Notes: generated from the letters alone by a model not told the origin. 64,000 nucleotides of DNA from Actinomadura craniellae (GCF_003289645.1 NZ_QLYX01000002.1:310001-374000); one strand, 5' to 3'. Shown: positions 33,740-42,189, counted from the stretch's first letter. Program-made: numbers and translations.

Positions 33740-35005
33740 TCATCGTCCCCCGGCGGCGACGTGCCCGGCCGTACCGTCGAGGAGGATCTGCCTGCGCAGG
33801 ACGATCTGCATGCGGAAGCGCCAGTCGGGATCGTGCAACCGCGGGCCGTACAGCTCGTGCAGCAGGTTCATGCGGTAGCGGACGGTCTGCGGGTGGACGT
33901 GCAGGCGGCCGGCGATCTCGGGGGCGCTGCCGCCCTGGGTGAGCAGGACGAAAAGCGTTTTCACCAGCCGCTCGCGCCTGGCGGGGGGCATCTCCGCGAG
34001 CGGGGCGTACTCGTCACGGGTCATCAGCTCGACGATGTCCTCGTCGCCGAACAGGAGCAGGGTGGACAGGTGGTCGGCGGCGCGCACGGGCGAGCCGGCC
34101 GTGATGACGCCGCGGTGGCACAGGGCGAGGGTCCGGCGGGCCAACTGCAGGGACAGCGACGCTTCGGCGAGGTCGACGGTCGGGCCGACCGCGAAGACCG
34201 AGTCGCCCAGGGCGCGTACGAGCATCTCCTGCCGGCCGGGGCCGTCGGCGTCGGGAACCAGCAGGAACGGTTCGGGGCTCTCCAGGTCCATCAGCACGTC
34301 CGGGCTCACCGCGGGCGACACCAGATGCCGGTCCTGCCAGGACCCGCTCAGCGCCACGCACGCGACCCGGGCGGGCACCCGCCAGCCGGATTCGGTGGCC
34401 AGCCGGACGACGGCCTCGTGCGAGACCGGCTGCCCGACGGTGGTGAGCAGTTCCAGCAGCCGGCGGCGGCGCCGCTGCGAAGTGTCGGTGGCCTCGGCCG
34501 CCAGCTCGGAGTAGGCGTACACCGAGTGGGCTGCGACCTCCTCGATGTAGGCGAAGACGGCCTCCGCCAGGGCGCACAGGGTTTCGGCCGAGTGGCCGGC
34601 TCGCATGGCGCAGGCCGCGAAGCGGCGCCAGGCGGCGCGGGCACCGATCCGGTAGGCGGCCTGCAGGGCGTCCATGCTGCGCCCCTCGTGGAACTCGCCC
34701 CGGCCGAGCGCCCGGGGGACGCTCGGATCGTGCGGCGCGGGTGCGGTGGGGTCGGCGATCTGGCCGACGAACTGGCGCAGTCCCTGCTCCACGCCCAGCC
34801 GGATGCCCGCCCCGAACGCGCCCTGCAACGGGCGGTCGAACTCCGGAACACCGTGCCGGATCTCCGCCACGATCTCGTCGGCGAGACTCGCCAGTTCAGG
34901 CTGGAGGACGTCGGCGAGCTCCCGGGGAAGTTCTCGCCATGGGGCAGGGCGTCCGCCTGTCCGGGTCAGGGACTCCCTGCAGTCGTCGATGAGTCCGGTG
35001 CTCAT
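33740..35005 (-). CDS. PucR/CdaR-type helix-turn-helix regulator
   Basis: A 421-residue regulator. Residues about 25-180 form a helical sensor-like part (GRSMDALQAAYRIGARAAWRRFAACAMRAGHS), the middle a GGDEF-like fold typical of this family, and the end the PucR HTH: LVKTLFVLLTQGGSAPEIAGRLHVHPQTVRYRMNLLHELYGPRLHDPDWRFRMQIVLR. Such proteins often activate catabolic genes in response to a substrate. Its closest neighbour is the lipase gene upstream on the same strand, a possible target. GGGGTGA precedes ATG 35005. Confidence 0.87.
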   Translation of the reverse strand: MSTGLIDDCRESLTRTGGRPAPWRELPRELADVLQPELASLADEIVAEIRHGVPEFDRPLQGAFGAGIRLGVEQGLRQFVGQIADPTAPAPHDPSVPRALGRGEFHEGRSMDALQAAYRIGARAAWRRFAACAMRAGHSAETLCALAEAVFAYIEEVAAHSVYAYSELAAEATDTSQRRRRRLLELLTTVGQPVSHEAVVRLATESGWRVPARVACVALSGSWQDRHLVSPAVSPDVLMDLESPEPFLLVPDADGPGRQEMLVRALGDSVFAVGPTVDLAEASLSLQLARRTLALCHRGVITAGSPVRAADHLSTLLLFGDEDIVELMTRDEYAPLAEMPPARRERLVKTLFVLLTQGGSAPEIAGRLHVHPQTVRYRMNLLHELYGPRLHDPDWRFRMQIVLRRQILLDGTAGHVAAGGR

Positions 35006-35068
35006 GAGTCACCCCGGGTGGGGGGAGGCGTTGTCTGACATGGCGGGCTCCAAATCATCCGGTGGGAG

Positions 35069-35098
35069 CCGGCCGCCACCATCTCCGGCGGCGGCCGG
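35069..35098. terminator. Hairpin downstream of the lipase gene
   Basis: Perfect 9-bp arms CCGGCCGCC (35069-35077) and GGCGGCCGG (35090-35098) lie just past the lipase stop on the minus strand. Confidence 0.5.
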
Positions 35099-35116
35099 GT
35101 CGAGCGTGTGCGGGAG

Positions 35117-36379
35117 TCAGCAGTTGCCCCGGACGGGGGTTCCGGCGAAGCGGTCGGCCAGGAACGTCAGGGCGTCGGGCTGGGCGAAGAGCATCCCGAA
35201 CGCGTGTCCGAGCATCGGGTAGGTCTTCCAGGTGACGTTGACGTTCTTGCCGCACCAGTCACGGCGCAGCTGCTCGGCCTGGGCGAAGGGGATGATCTGG
35301 TCGCCCTGCCCGTGTCCCATGAACACTGGCACGGTGGGGGCGGTCGAGCCGAGCTTGTTCTCGCCCAGCCGCCGCTGCCAGGCCGGGGTGGCCAGCGGGT
35401 CCGAGGTGGTGTAGTCGGAGATGCGCTTGAACGCGGTCCCCAGGAAGTTGGCCACCCCGTCGATGCTCACCAGGCACATGCTCTGGCTGGTGGCCAGCAG
35501 TTTCCTGCCCGCGTCGTTGAGGTAGCCGGACAGGTTCAGCTCCGGGTAGGCGGTGTCGTAGCCGACGGCCGCCATGAAGGCGAACGCCACGGCGAAGCCG
35601 CCGTCCAGGCCGCGTGCCACCGCGGTGAGGTCGGCGGGGACACCGCCGGCCGCCATGCCCTTGAGCGCGAGTTCGGGCGCGTAGGAGGGGGCCAGTTCGG
35701 CGGCCCAGCCGGCGGAGGTGCCGCCCTGGGAGTAACCCAGCAGCCCCACCGGGTTGGCCGCGGTCAGGCCGGTGCCGGGCAGTCGCTGGGCGGCACGGGT
35801 GATGTCGAGCACGGCCTTGCCCTGTGCGCGGCCCACCTCGTAGGTGTGCACGCCGGGGGTGCCGAGCCCCTGCATGTCCGTTACCGCGACGGCCCAGCCC
35901 TTCTTGAGCGCGTCGTTGATGAACCCGCTCTCGTAGTCGAAGCCGCCCGGGGTCAGGGTGTACGAGGGGGCGCAGCCGTCACCCAGGCCGCGCGTGCCCA
36001 CGCCGTAGGAGACCAGCGGGCGCGGGCCCGAGCCTGACCAGGCGGAACCGGGCACCAGGACGGTCCCCGACACCGCGATCGGCGCGCCGGTGGCCGACTC
36101 GGACCTGTAGAGCACCTGCCAGGACTTGACCTTGGAGTCGCCGGAGAAGCTGGACTGCCGGGAGCGGATGACGGTTCCCGGCTGCCCCGCGGGCAACGGT
36201 GCCGGTGGCGTGTAGAAGGGGTCCTCCGCCGGGGCGGGGGCCGCCTGCGCCGCGGTGGCTCCCGCGAGCAGGCCGGCGGGTACGAGTGCGGCGCCCAGGG
36301 CCACCGTCAACGAGGCGCGCAGGCTCCGGTACCTGCGGGAACGGCGCCGGATCGCGATGCCGGGAAATCTTTTCGTCAT
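35117..36379 (-). CDS. Secreted lipase/esterase (LIP family)
   Basis: A 420-residue secreted alpha/beta hydrolase. An Arg-rich N-terminus, a hydrophobic stretch SLTVALGAALVPAGLLAGATA and AQAAPA form a signal peptide cut near residue 47. The mature part has DPFYTPPAPLPAGQPGTVIRSR, the nucleophile GYSQGG near 228, an Asp in GHGQGDQIIP near 355 and a His in PMLGHAFGM near 390, the triad of the secretory lipase family. It would release fatty acids from esters outside the cell. AGAAGGGG precedes ATG 36379. Confidence 0.9.
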   Translation of the reverse strand: MTKRFPGIAIRRRSRRYRSLRASLTVALGAALVPAGLLAGATAAQAAPAPAEDPFYTPPAPLPAGQPGTVIRSRQSSFSGDSKVKSWQVLYRSESATGAPIAVSGTVLVPGSAWSGSGPRPLVSYGVGTRGLGDGCAPSYTLTPGGFDYESGFINDALKKGWAVAVTDMQGLGTPGVHTYEVGRAQGKAVLDITRAAQRLPGTGLTAANPVGLLGYSQGGTSAGWAAELAPSYAPELALKGMAAGGVPADLTAVARGLDGGFAVAFAFMAAVGYDTAYPELNLSGYLNDAGRKLLATSQSMCLVSIDGVANFLGTAFKRISDYTTSDPLATPAWQRRLGENKLGSTAPTVPVFMGHGQGDQIIPFAQAEQLRRDWCGKNVNVTWKTYPMLGHAFGMLFAQPDALTFLADRFAGTPVRGNC

Positions 36380-36784
36380 TTTCCGAGCCCCTTCTACCGC
36401 TACTCATCGCAGCATGTTTCCAGCGAGTAACATAGAGGTTTAAGCGGCAGTGGACAAGACCCGAAATCCACATATCACCGTGACCGTTGCAGTAAATCAG
36501 ACAATGGTGACATTGGTTCCACCAATCGCAATGTTGGCGCTCTGAACTGCACTTATAGTGCACAATGAACATGCCTGAAGGGCGTACAGCCAACCCGTTC
36601 ACGGCATTGAAAATGCGTCGTCGGCCGTGTCTTCACGATCTACGCGAGAATCTCAAGGGAAGGTTTCATCGCGCAGCAAAGGCGAGCATATTGACAACTG
36701 CGTACTCCTCGACACTCACCGCCCGCGGAATGCGAGAGACGACACCGAGGAGAACACACATTAATAAGACGGCAAGGCCGTGTC
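36380..36784. other. Intergenic region between lipase and tetR genes
   Basis: About 400 bp with clearly lower GC than the genes. It includes the lipase ribosome site and a perfect inverted repeat TGCACT-TAT-AGTGCA at 36548-36562, which may be an operator or small hairpin. No open frame here looks like a real gene: the frame 36565-36801 has no family resemblance and poor codon choice. Confidence 0.5.
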
Positions 36785-36821
36785 TAGCCGATCGGCTATA
36801 AATTTTCTAGCCGATCGGCTA
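36785..36821. promoter_or_regulatory. Tandem palindromic operator of the adjacent TetR regulator
   Basis: The perfect 14-bp palindrome TAGCCGATCGGCTA occurs at 36785-36798 and again at 36808-36821, 23 bp apart. The sequence TATAAA (36797-36802) between them could be a -10 box. The position just before the tetR gene points to autoregulation. Confidence 0.75.
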
Positions 36822-36948
36822 GATGGTGCTCACAGAAGTTATAGACATCCCGCCCGCACCGGTCCGCCGACGTGAACCTGCGCACAACCCGGGCCCGCCA
36901 CCCATGATCGTCCGAAACCTGTTCGGTTCCGTTGGTAGGGTTCCGGTG

Positions 36949-37554
36949 ATGGTCCAGAAGAGTCAGCGGCCGGGAGCGGCCCGAGAGCGGCTGCTGGCCG
37001 TCGCCGTGGGCCTGTTCACCCGCCACGGCGTCAACGGCACCTCCCTCCAGATGATCGCCGACGAGCTCGGCGTCACGAAGGCCGCCGTCTACTACCAGTT
37101 CCAGAGCAAGGACGACATCGTCTGGGCGGTGGTGGCCCCGGCCCTCGACCGGCTCGCCCACGTGATCGAGGCGGCGGAACGGCAGCGCCGCCGGTCCGAG
37201 CGGATAGAGACCGTCCTGTCCGGCCTGGTCGACCTCGTCGTGGACAACCGCCAGCTGACGACCATCCTGCAATCCGACCCCGCCATCATCCGGCTCACCC
37301 GCGACCAGCCCGTCCTGCAGGAGTTCGAACAGCGCATCACCCTGCTGCTGGTCGGTCCCGAACCCGACGCCGAGGCGCTCGTCAACGCGGCCATGGTCAG
37401 CGGCCTGCTGATCATGGGCACCGACTCCCGGCTGATCGGCATCGACAACGACACCCTGCGCCACCATCTGCTCGGCACGGCCCGCCGTATCCTCCGCCTC
37501 CGGGCACCCGCGCCCGTACGCCTCGAAAATCCGGAACAGCCGCTGCGTGCCTAG
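36949..37554 (+). CDS. TetR-family regulator
   Basis: A 201-residue TetR-type protein: the HTH is RERLLAVAVGLFTRHGVNGTSLQMIADELGVTKAAVYYQFQSKDDIVWAVV, followed by a helical ligand-binding part. ATG 36949 follows TAGGG and gives a normal TetR N-terminus; in-frame ATGs at 36904 and 36823 would add residues of no family character. The tandem palindrome upstream is probably its own binding site. Other targets are unknown; the lipase gene, divergent across the AT-rich gap, is a candidate. Confidence 0.87.
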   Translation: MVQKSQRPGAARERLLAVAVGLFTRHGVNGTSLQMIADELGVTKAAVYYQFQSKDDIVWAVVAPALDRLAHVIEAAERQRRRSERIETVLSGLVDLVVDNRQLTTILQSDPAIIRLTRDQPVLQEFEQRITLLLVGPEPDAEALVNAAMVSGLLIMGTDSRLIGIDNDTLRHHLLGTARRILRLRAPAPVRLENPEQPLRA

Positions 37555-37633
37555 AGCCTGTCTCGAAGCGAGGTCGGCGGCCCCGCGGTCCCACTGACGG
37601 CTGCTCCGCGCCCGCCCCGGCCCCATGCCGGAA

Positions 37634-37683
37634 TGATCGTTGAGGAGGGAGGGGGCTGCAGCCCCCTCCCTCCTCAACGATCA
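37634..37683. terminator. Perfect 50-bp palindrome between convergent genes
   Basis: Two 25-bp arms (37634-37658 and 37659-37683) are exact reverse complements with no spacer: the arm begins TGATCGTTGAGGAGGG and the centre is GGCTGCAGCC. It lies between the tetR stop at 37554 and the stop of the DUF1330 gene at 37726, and must form a very stable RNA hairpin in either direction. Confidence 0.8.
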
Positions 37684-37725
37684 CCTACGTGTGCGCCGGC
37701 GGCTCTGGCCGGGTCGCACCGGTGC

Positions 37726-38013
37726 CTAGAGACCGGAGATGATCACGGCGTTGGTGTCGGCCGCGGCCTGCCGCAGCGCCTTCGCCTTCTGGTATTCGGC
37801 CGACTCGTACCAGGCGCGGGCCGCCTCCACCGAGGGGAACTCCAGGACGACCGTCCGGTCGCCGTGCCACTCGCCTTCGAGGGTCTGCGGCTGCGAGTCG
37901 AACGCCAGCAGCTGGAGATCCCCGGACATCGCCGACGCGGCCGCCTGGCCGTAGGCGTCCATGCCCGCCTGGTCCTTGATGGCCTCGGTGAAAATGACAT
38001 ATGCCTTGGGCAT
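37726..38013 (-). CDS. DUF1330 family protein
   Basis: A 95-residue small protein with the ferredoxin-like fold pattern of DUF1330: KAYVIFTEAIKDQAGMDAYGQAAASAM at the start and RTVVLEFPSVEAARAWYESAEYQKAKALRQ in the second half. AAGGAGGG precedes ATG 38013. It follows the ferredoxin gene by 65 bp, so it is probably in the P450 operon. Its role is not known; some relatives of this fold act as small monooxygenases or accessory proteins. Confidence 0.85.
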   Translation of the reverse strand: MPKAYVIFTEAIKDQAGMDAYGQAAASAMSGDLQLLAFDSQPQTLEGEWHGDRTVVLEFPSVEAARAWYESAEYQKAKALRQAAADTNAVIISGL

Positions 38014-38078
38014 GGGACCCTCCTTGGGTTTCGGTGCCCGGGCCGTGCCCCGAGCCGGAAGCGCGGGGCACGACGACC

Positions 38079-38267
38079 TCAGCTCACCGTAATGGCACGC
38101 TCAGGACACTGGCCGACGGCGGTGCGGACCGTCTCCTCGAACTCGGCGGGCACCTGCGGTACCCGCACCTCGGCGTAGCCGTCGTCGGTCAGGGTGAACA
38201 CCTCGGGGCAGAGCGCGTTGCAGACGCCGTGCCCGCGGCAGCGGTCCTCGTCGACTGCGGCCTTCAC
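38079..38267 (-). CDS. [3Fe-4S]-type ferredoxin
   Basis: A 62-residue ferredoxin: CRGHGVCNALCPEVF supplies the first Cys residues (C-x5-C-x3-C) and CPERAI the last. The spacing matches actinobacterial [3Fe-4S] or [4Fe-4S] ferredoxins that serve P450s. GTG 38267 overlaps the P450 stop as GTGA, so electron donor and P450 are translationally coupled. No reductase is nearby. Confidence 0.92.
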   Translation of the reverse strand: MKAAVDEDRCRGHGVCNALCPEVFTLTDDGYAEVRVPQVPAEFEETVRTAVGQCPERAITVS

Positions 38268-39577
38268 CGGGACGTGTCCTCGGCGAGCGTGAACTCCAGG
38301 TTCAGGTTGGTCAGCCCGCGGAGGATGTAGGTCGGCAGGTACCGGTAACGGCGGGCGTCCGCGGGACCGTGCACGCTCTCGGCGAGCCTGATGTCGGTCG
38401 TGCGGGCGAGGAGCTTCTGGAGGACCACCCGGGTCTCGGCGCGGGCGAGCGGCGCGCCGGGACAGGTATGGATGCCGCGGCCGAACGCGAGGTGGTGGCG
38501 GGCGTTCCCGCGGGCGGGGTCGAACGTCTCGGGGTCCTCGAAGTGGCGCGGGTCGCGGTTCGCGGCCCCGTTGAGCACCATCACCGTGGTGCCGGCGGGG
38601 ATGTCGACCCCGCCCACCGTGGTCGGGACGCGCGACAGCCGGAAGTCACCCTTGATCGGGCTTTCCGTCCGCAGCGACTCCTCGATGAAGTTGGGGATGC
38701 GGTCGGGTTCCTCGCGCAGTTGCCGCTGCAGTTCGGGACGCTCGGCCAGCTCTTTGAGGGCGGCGCCGAGCAGCCGGACGGTGGTCTCCTGGCCCGCGGC
38801 GAAGAGGTTGGAGGCGACCCGCGCGACGTCTTCGGGGTCGGGCGTCGAGCCGTCGGGGAACGTGGCGGCGGCCATCCCCGAGAGCACGTCGCTGCCGGGC
38901 TCGCGGCGCCGGTTCTCGATGTAGGTCACGAACCGCGCGTACAGGTACTCCAGCGGGGAGTGCGCCAGCGCGTCCTTGGTGCTCCCGATGCCGCCGCCGG
39001 CGTGCTCCCCCTGCTGGAGCGTCCGGGCGAACTCGTCGCGGTCCTCCTCGGGCATGCCCAGGAGGTCGGCGATGACCAGCAGGGTGAAGGGGGCCGCGAA
39101 CCCGTTGATGAACTCGCCCTCGCCGGGGGCCAGGAACGTGTCCAGCAGCCGGTCGGCGAGCTGCCCCATGGCGTCCTCGTTCTCCTTGAGGCGCCGGGGC
39201 GTGATCAGCTTCATCAGCAGCGCGCGGTGGTCGGTGTGCACCGGCGGGTCGAGCGTCGGAAGCTGGTCGCTCATCGGGAGTTCGTCCCGGTGCTGCTCGA
39301 TCAGCTCGGTCACGTCGTCGCCCTCGAGCGGAACCGGGAATCCGGGGAACGGACCGGTCACCGAGATGCACGACGAGAACGTCTTGTTGTCGTTGAACAC
39401 CTGAACGGCTTCGTCGTACCCCGTCACCATCACCACGCCGTGGTGGGGTTCGCGCCGTACGGGGCACTCCTCACGCAGGGACTTGAAGTACGAGTAAGGA
39501 TCATCGACGAGATCCTCGCCCCGGAAGAAGTCGGGCTCCTGGAAGTCGTTCACCGGCTGTACCGCTCCCTTCGACAC
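38264..39577 (-). CDS. Cytochrome P450 with its own ferredoxin
   Basis: A 437-residue P450: I-helix LFAAGQETTVRLLG near residue 262, K-helix ExxR in FIEESLRTESPIKGDFRLSR, and heme loop LAFGRGIHTCPGAPLARAETRV near 360 with the Cys ligand. The start is uncertain: GTG 39577 has no good ribosome site and GTG 39553 is also possible. It is followed at once by a ferredoxin gene and then a DUF1330 gene, forming a likely operon. The fold is that of soluble bacterial P450s; the substrate is unknown. Confidence 0.88.
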   Translation of the reverse strand: MSKGAVQPVNDFQEPDFFRGEDLVDDPYSYFKSLREECPVRREPHHGVVMVTGYDEAVQVFNDNKTFSSCISVTGPFPGFPVPLEGDDVTELIEQHRDELPMSDQLPTLDPPVHTDHRALLMKLITPRRLKENEDAMGQLADRLLDTFLAPGEGEFINGFAAPFTLLVIADLLGMPEEDRDEFARTLQQGEHAGGGIGSTKDALAHSPLEYLYARFVTYIENRRREPGSDVLSGMAAATFPDGSTPDPEDVARVASNLFAAGQETTVRLLGAALKELAERPELQRQLREEPDRIPNFIEESLRTESPIKGDFRLSRVPTTVGGVDIPAGTTVMVLNGAANRDPRHFEDPETFDPARGNARHHLAFGRGIHTCPGAPLARAETRVVLQKLLARTTDIRLAESVHGPADARRYRYLPTYILRGLTNLNLEFTLAEDTSR

Positions 39578-40002
39578 CGCGATGCGGATGTCCTGCTGCT
39601 GTTCGAGGATGTTCCGTCCTCATCCGTGCACGGCGTCACGTCCTCGCCCCGGCGGAACGTCCCGTGCCGCCGGAGCGAGGAACATCTCAGGCCGTTGCCG
39701 AGCCGGGTCACGGCGGTGACCTGGCGGGCGCTGGTCGTGAAGGCCAGGCCGGGCAGCTGGTGCTCGCCGCGCATCAGCTGCCCGGCCTGGCCGGCTGGGG
39801 ACGGTGGACGAGCACCGTCGGCATGCCCCGGGTCACGCCGCCCGTCGGGCATCAGGCGAGCCGGCGCCGGCGCGGCGCGCGTCGGCTCGTCCCGCCGCTC
39901 CTCCGGCGGCGGGGCAGGCACATCCGGCACTCCCCCTCCGTCCGTCCGAGGACCCGGTCCGCGTGCGGGCTCGGGACCGTAGTCCGCATGCTCATCTACA
40001 CT
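39578..40002. other. Long leader region before the P450 operon
   Basis: About 425 bp between the inverted repeat at 40003 and the P450 start hold no gene that I can defend. On the minus strand a short frame opens at ATG 39995 after GGAAGTG and stops after 47 codons, and another frame of 126 codons (39930-39550) overlaps the P450 start. Both read as Arg/Pro-rich with no family match. They could be a decayed gene, or this could be a long untranslated leader. Confidence 0.4.
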
Positions 40003-40035
40003 TCCAACTTACGAGAATTTAATTCTCGCGTTGGA
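40003..40035. promoter_or_regulatory. Inverted-repeat operator upstream of the P450 operon
   Basis: CGAGAAT-TTA-ATTCTCG (40012-40028) is a perfect inverted repeat, flanked by TCCAAC (40003-40008) and GTTGGA (40030-40035). It is AT-rich in a GC-rich setting and lies between two minus-strand units, so it most likely controls the P450 operon. Confidence 0.6.
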
Positions 40036-40115
40036 GATTAGGCTTCCATGACGGCGTTGCGACGTCAACAGGTGAAGCCCGTGGCCAGGTCGCGCCAGGC
40101 GGGCACCCGCCGGGG

Positions 40116-40925
40116 TCAGTCGGCCGACCAGCGTGGTGGGCGCTTGTCGAGGAACGCCTGGGGGCCCTCGGTGGCGTCCGGGTGGGCGCGGTGCCGGCGG
40201 ACCAGTTCCCAGCCCAGGTCGAGGTCGGCTCCCAGAAGCCGCTCCTCGAAGGAGCGCAGGACGCGCCGGCTGAGCCGGACGGCCTCCGGCGAGTTGCGTC
40301 CCACCGCCGCGGCGAGCGCGAGCGCCCGCGGCAGGAGTTCGTCGTCCGGGACGACCTCGCTGACGAGTTCGGCGCGCTCGGCGGCCGCGGCGTCGAGGAC
40401 TTCCTCGCGGCCGAGGAGCACCATCCGGGTGAGGACGTCCACGCGCATCCGCAGCCGCAGCATGACCGGTTCGAGGGCGGTGACGTTCCCGACGCTGACG
40501 TGCGGGTCGAGGAACCGGGCCGACCGCGCGGCGACGCTGATGTCCGCGTCGGCGACGAAGTGCAGCCCGCCGCCCGCGCAGACACCGTTGACGGCCGCCA
40601 CGACCGGCACCGCCAGCCGGTGGCCGGGCAGGAAGTCCAGTTCCTCCCAGGCGGTGTCGCCGAGGGCGCGCCGGGTTCCGGCGAGCATGGACGCGTCCGC
40701 GCCGGAGCAGAACGCGCGCCCGGCTCCGGTGACGACCACGCAGCGGATCGAGCGGTTCGCCGCGGCGGCCGTCCAGAGGCCGGCCAGCGCGTCCATCAGC
40801 TCGTCGTCGAGGGCGTTCGCGCGGTCCGGGCGGTTGAGGGTGACCACGAGGGTCGAGCCGGACATCCGGCTGAGGAGCACCCCGTCGGTCCGGGTGAGCG
40901 CGTCGTCCTGGTCGTCGTCAGCCAC
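40116..40925 (-). CDS. Crotonase-family protein with His at both catalytic Glu positions
   Basis: A 269-residue crotonase: LVVTLNRPDRANALDDELMDALAGLW, VVTGAGRAFCSGADASMLAG and VVAAVNGVCAGGGLHFVADADISVAARSARFLDPHVSVGNVTALE. Both hydratase glutamates are His, exactly as at 6096 and 10969. GTG 40925 is preceded, 10 bp away, by GGAGG. It diverges from the acyl-CoA dehydrogenase pair at 41041 across an AT-rich island, which suggests that it acts on the product of those enzymes. Confidence 0.85.
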   Translation of the reverse strand: MADDDQDDALTRTDGVLLSRMSGSTLVVTLNRPDRANALDDELMDALAGLWTAAAANRSIRCVVVTGAGRAFCSGADASMLAGTRRALGDTAWEELDFLPGHRLAVPVVAAVNGVCAGGGLHFVADADISVAARSARFLDPHVSVGNVTALEPVMLRLRMRVDVLTRMVLLGREEVLDAAAAERAELVSEVVPDDELLPRALALAAAVGRNSPEAVRLSRRVLRSFEERLLGADLDLGWELVRRHRAHPDATEGPQAFLDKRPPRWSAD

Positions 40926-40983
40926 TGCCGCAGTACCTCCGAGCTCGGGCGGAACAGGGTTCCCCACCTTGACGGGCGAGATT

Positions 40984-41017
40984 TCTATCCTATATATCTT
41001 TAAAATCTTTAGAATGA
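40984..41017. promoter_or_regulatory. AT-rich divergent promoter/operator island
   Basis: The divergent gap between the crotonase and the acyl-CoA dehydrogenase carries AATCTTTAGAATGA at 41004-41017, differing by one base from AATCTTTACAATGA at 45656-45669. TAGAAT (41010-41015) could be a -10 box for the plus-strand gene; no good -35 box was seen. Confidence 0.6.
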
Positions 41018-41040
41018 CAACGCGAGGGGTGGGCGGCGGC

Positions 41041-42189
41041 ATGGACCTCGACCTCGGAGCCGCGGCGAGGGCGCTGCGCACCCGGCTCCGCGCCCTGCTC
41101 GCCGAAGAGTTGCCCGACGGCTGGTCCACCTCGTTCTCCCTCGCCCCGGACGTCCAGGCCGTCGTCGCCCGGGTCTGCCGGCGCCTCGCGGACGAGAACC
41201 TGCTGACGCTGAGCTGGCCGACCGAGTACGGCGGCGCGGGCGCGGACCTGTGGCAGCAGACGGTGCTCCGCGAGGAGATGTGGGCCCACTTCGAGCCGCG
41301 CGGCCCGCAGTACATGGGGCTCAACTGGGTCGGTCCCGTCCTCATGGAGGTCGGGACGAGCGAGCAGCGCGCCCGGCACCTGCCCGGCATCTCCGGCGGG
41401 ACCGCGGTCTGGTGCCAGGGGTTCAGCGAGCCCGAGTCGGGCACCGACCTCGCCTCGCTCCAGCTCGCCGCGCGCCGCGACGGCGCGGAGTGGGTGCTCA
41501 ACGGCCAGAAGATCTGGACGTCCTACGCCGGCCTGGCGCAGTGGTGTTTCCTCGCCGCCCGGACGTCCCGCTCGGAGAAGAAGCACGAGGGCATCACGAT
41601 CTTCCTGGTGCCCATGGACAGCCCGGGGATCAACGTGGTCCCGATCGACTCGATGATGGGCGAGCAGCACCTCAACGAGGTCTTCTTCGACGACGTTCGG
41701 GTGGGCGACGACGCGGTGCTCGGTGACGTCGGGCGGGGCTGGGACGTGATCAGGCTCGTGCTCAAACACGAACGCATCGGCATCCCGAGATACGCACGGG
41801 ACGACCGGGTGCTCTCCGAACTCGCCGGCCACGAGGGGCTGGACGAGCCGGCCGCCGCCGGCGAGTACGCCCGCACGCTGGTGCACGCCCGGGTCGCACG
41901 GCTGCTCAGCTATCGCGCCGTCGCGCTCAACGAGGCGGGCGAGCTGACCGACCAGGAGGCGTCCCTGGCCCGGCTGGCGTCGATCCAGCTCGACCAGGAG
42001 GTCGCCGAGCTGGCCGCCGACGTGTGCGGCGCGGACGGGCTCGCGCCCGACCCGGGAGGCGGGCTGCTCGGCCACGTCGAAGACGTGCTGCGCTACTCAC
42101 GGTCGGCGACGATCGCGTCGGGCACGATCGAGGTGCAGCGCCTCGTCATCGCCCGCGCCGCGCTGGAAGGTGCCGCCCGTGCGTCGTGA
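41041..42189 (+). CDS. Acyl-CoA dehydrogenase, large-subunit type
   Basis: A 382-residue acyl-CoA dehydrogenase: LSWPTEYGGAGADLWQQTVLREEMW, VWCQGFSEPESGTDLASLQLAARRDGAEWVLNGQKIWTSYAGLAQW near residue 125-165, and SATIASGTIEVQRLVIARAAL at the C-terminus. The position of the usual catalytic Glu (IEGTSE type) reads IASGT, as in subunits of heteromeric FadE enzymes. ATG 41041 follows GAGGGG; ATG 41014 lies inside the promoter island and is less likely. It overlaps the next, shorter dehydrogenase gene by 11 bp, its likely partner. Confidence 0.86.
   Translation: MDLDLGAAARALRTRLRALLAEELPDGWSTSFSLAPDVQAVVARVCRRLADENLLTLSWPTEYGGAGADLWQQTVLREEMWAHFEPRGPQYMGLNWVGPVLMEVGTSEQRARHLPGISGGTAVWCQGFSEPESGTDLASLQLAARRDGAEWVLNGQKIWTSYAGLAQWCFLAARTSRSEKKHEGITIFLVPMDSPGINVVPIDSMMGEQHLNEVFFDDVRVGDDAVLGDVGRGWDVIRLVLKHERIGIPRYARDDRVLSELAGHEGLDEPAAAGEYARTLVHARVARLLSYRAVALNEAGELTDQEASLARLASIQLDQEVAELAADVCGADGLAPDPGGGLLGHVEDVLRYSRSATIASGTIEVQRLVIARAALEGAARAS

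Noticed and set aside
36565-36801. 78-codon plus-strand frame in the lipase/tetR gap
   Set aside because: It has no domain, poor codon choice and runs into the tandem operator.
37633-38178. Open frames starting MIVEEGGGCSPLPP on both strands at the 50-bp palindrome
   Set aside because: The identical N-termini arise from the palindrome itself; the remainder has no family character and overlaps real genes.
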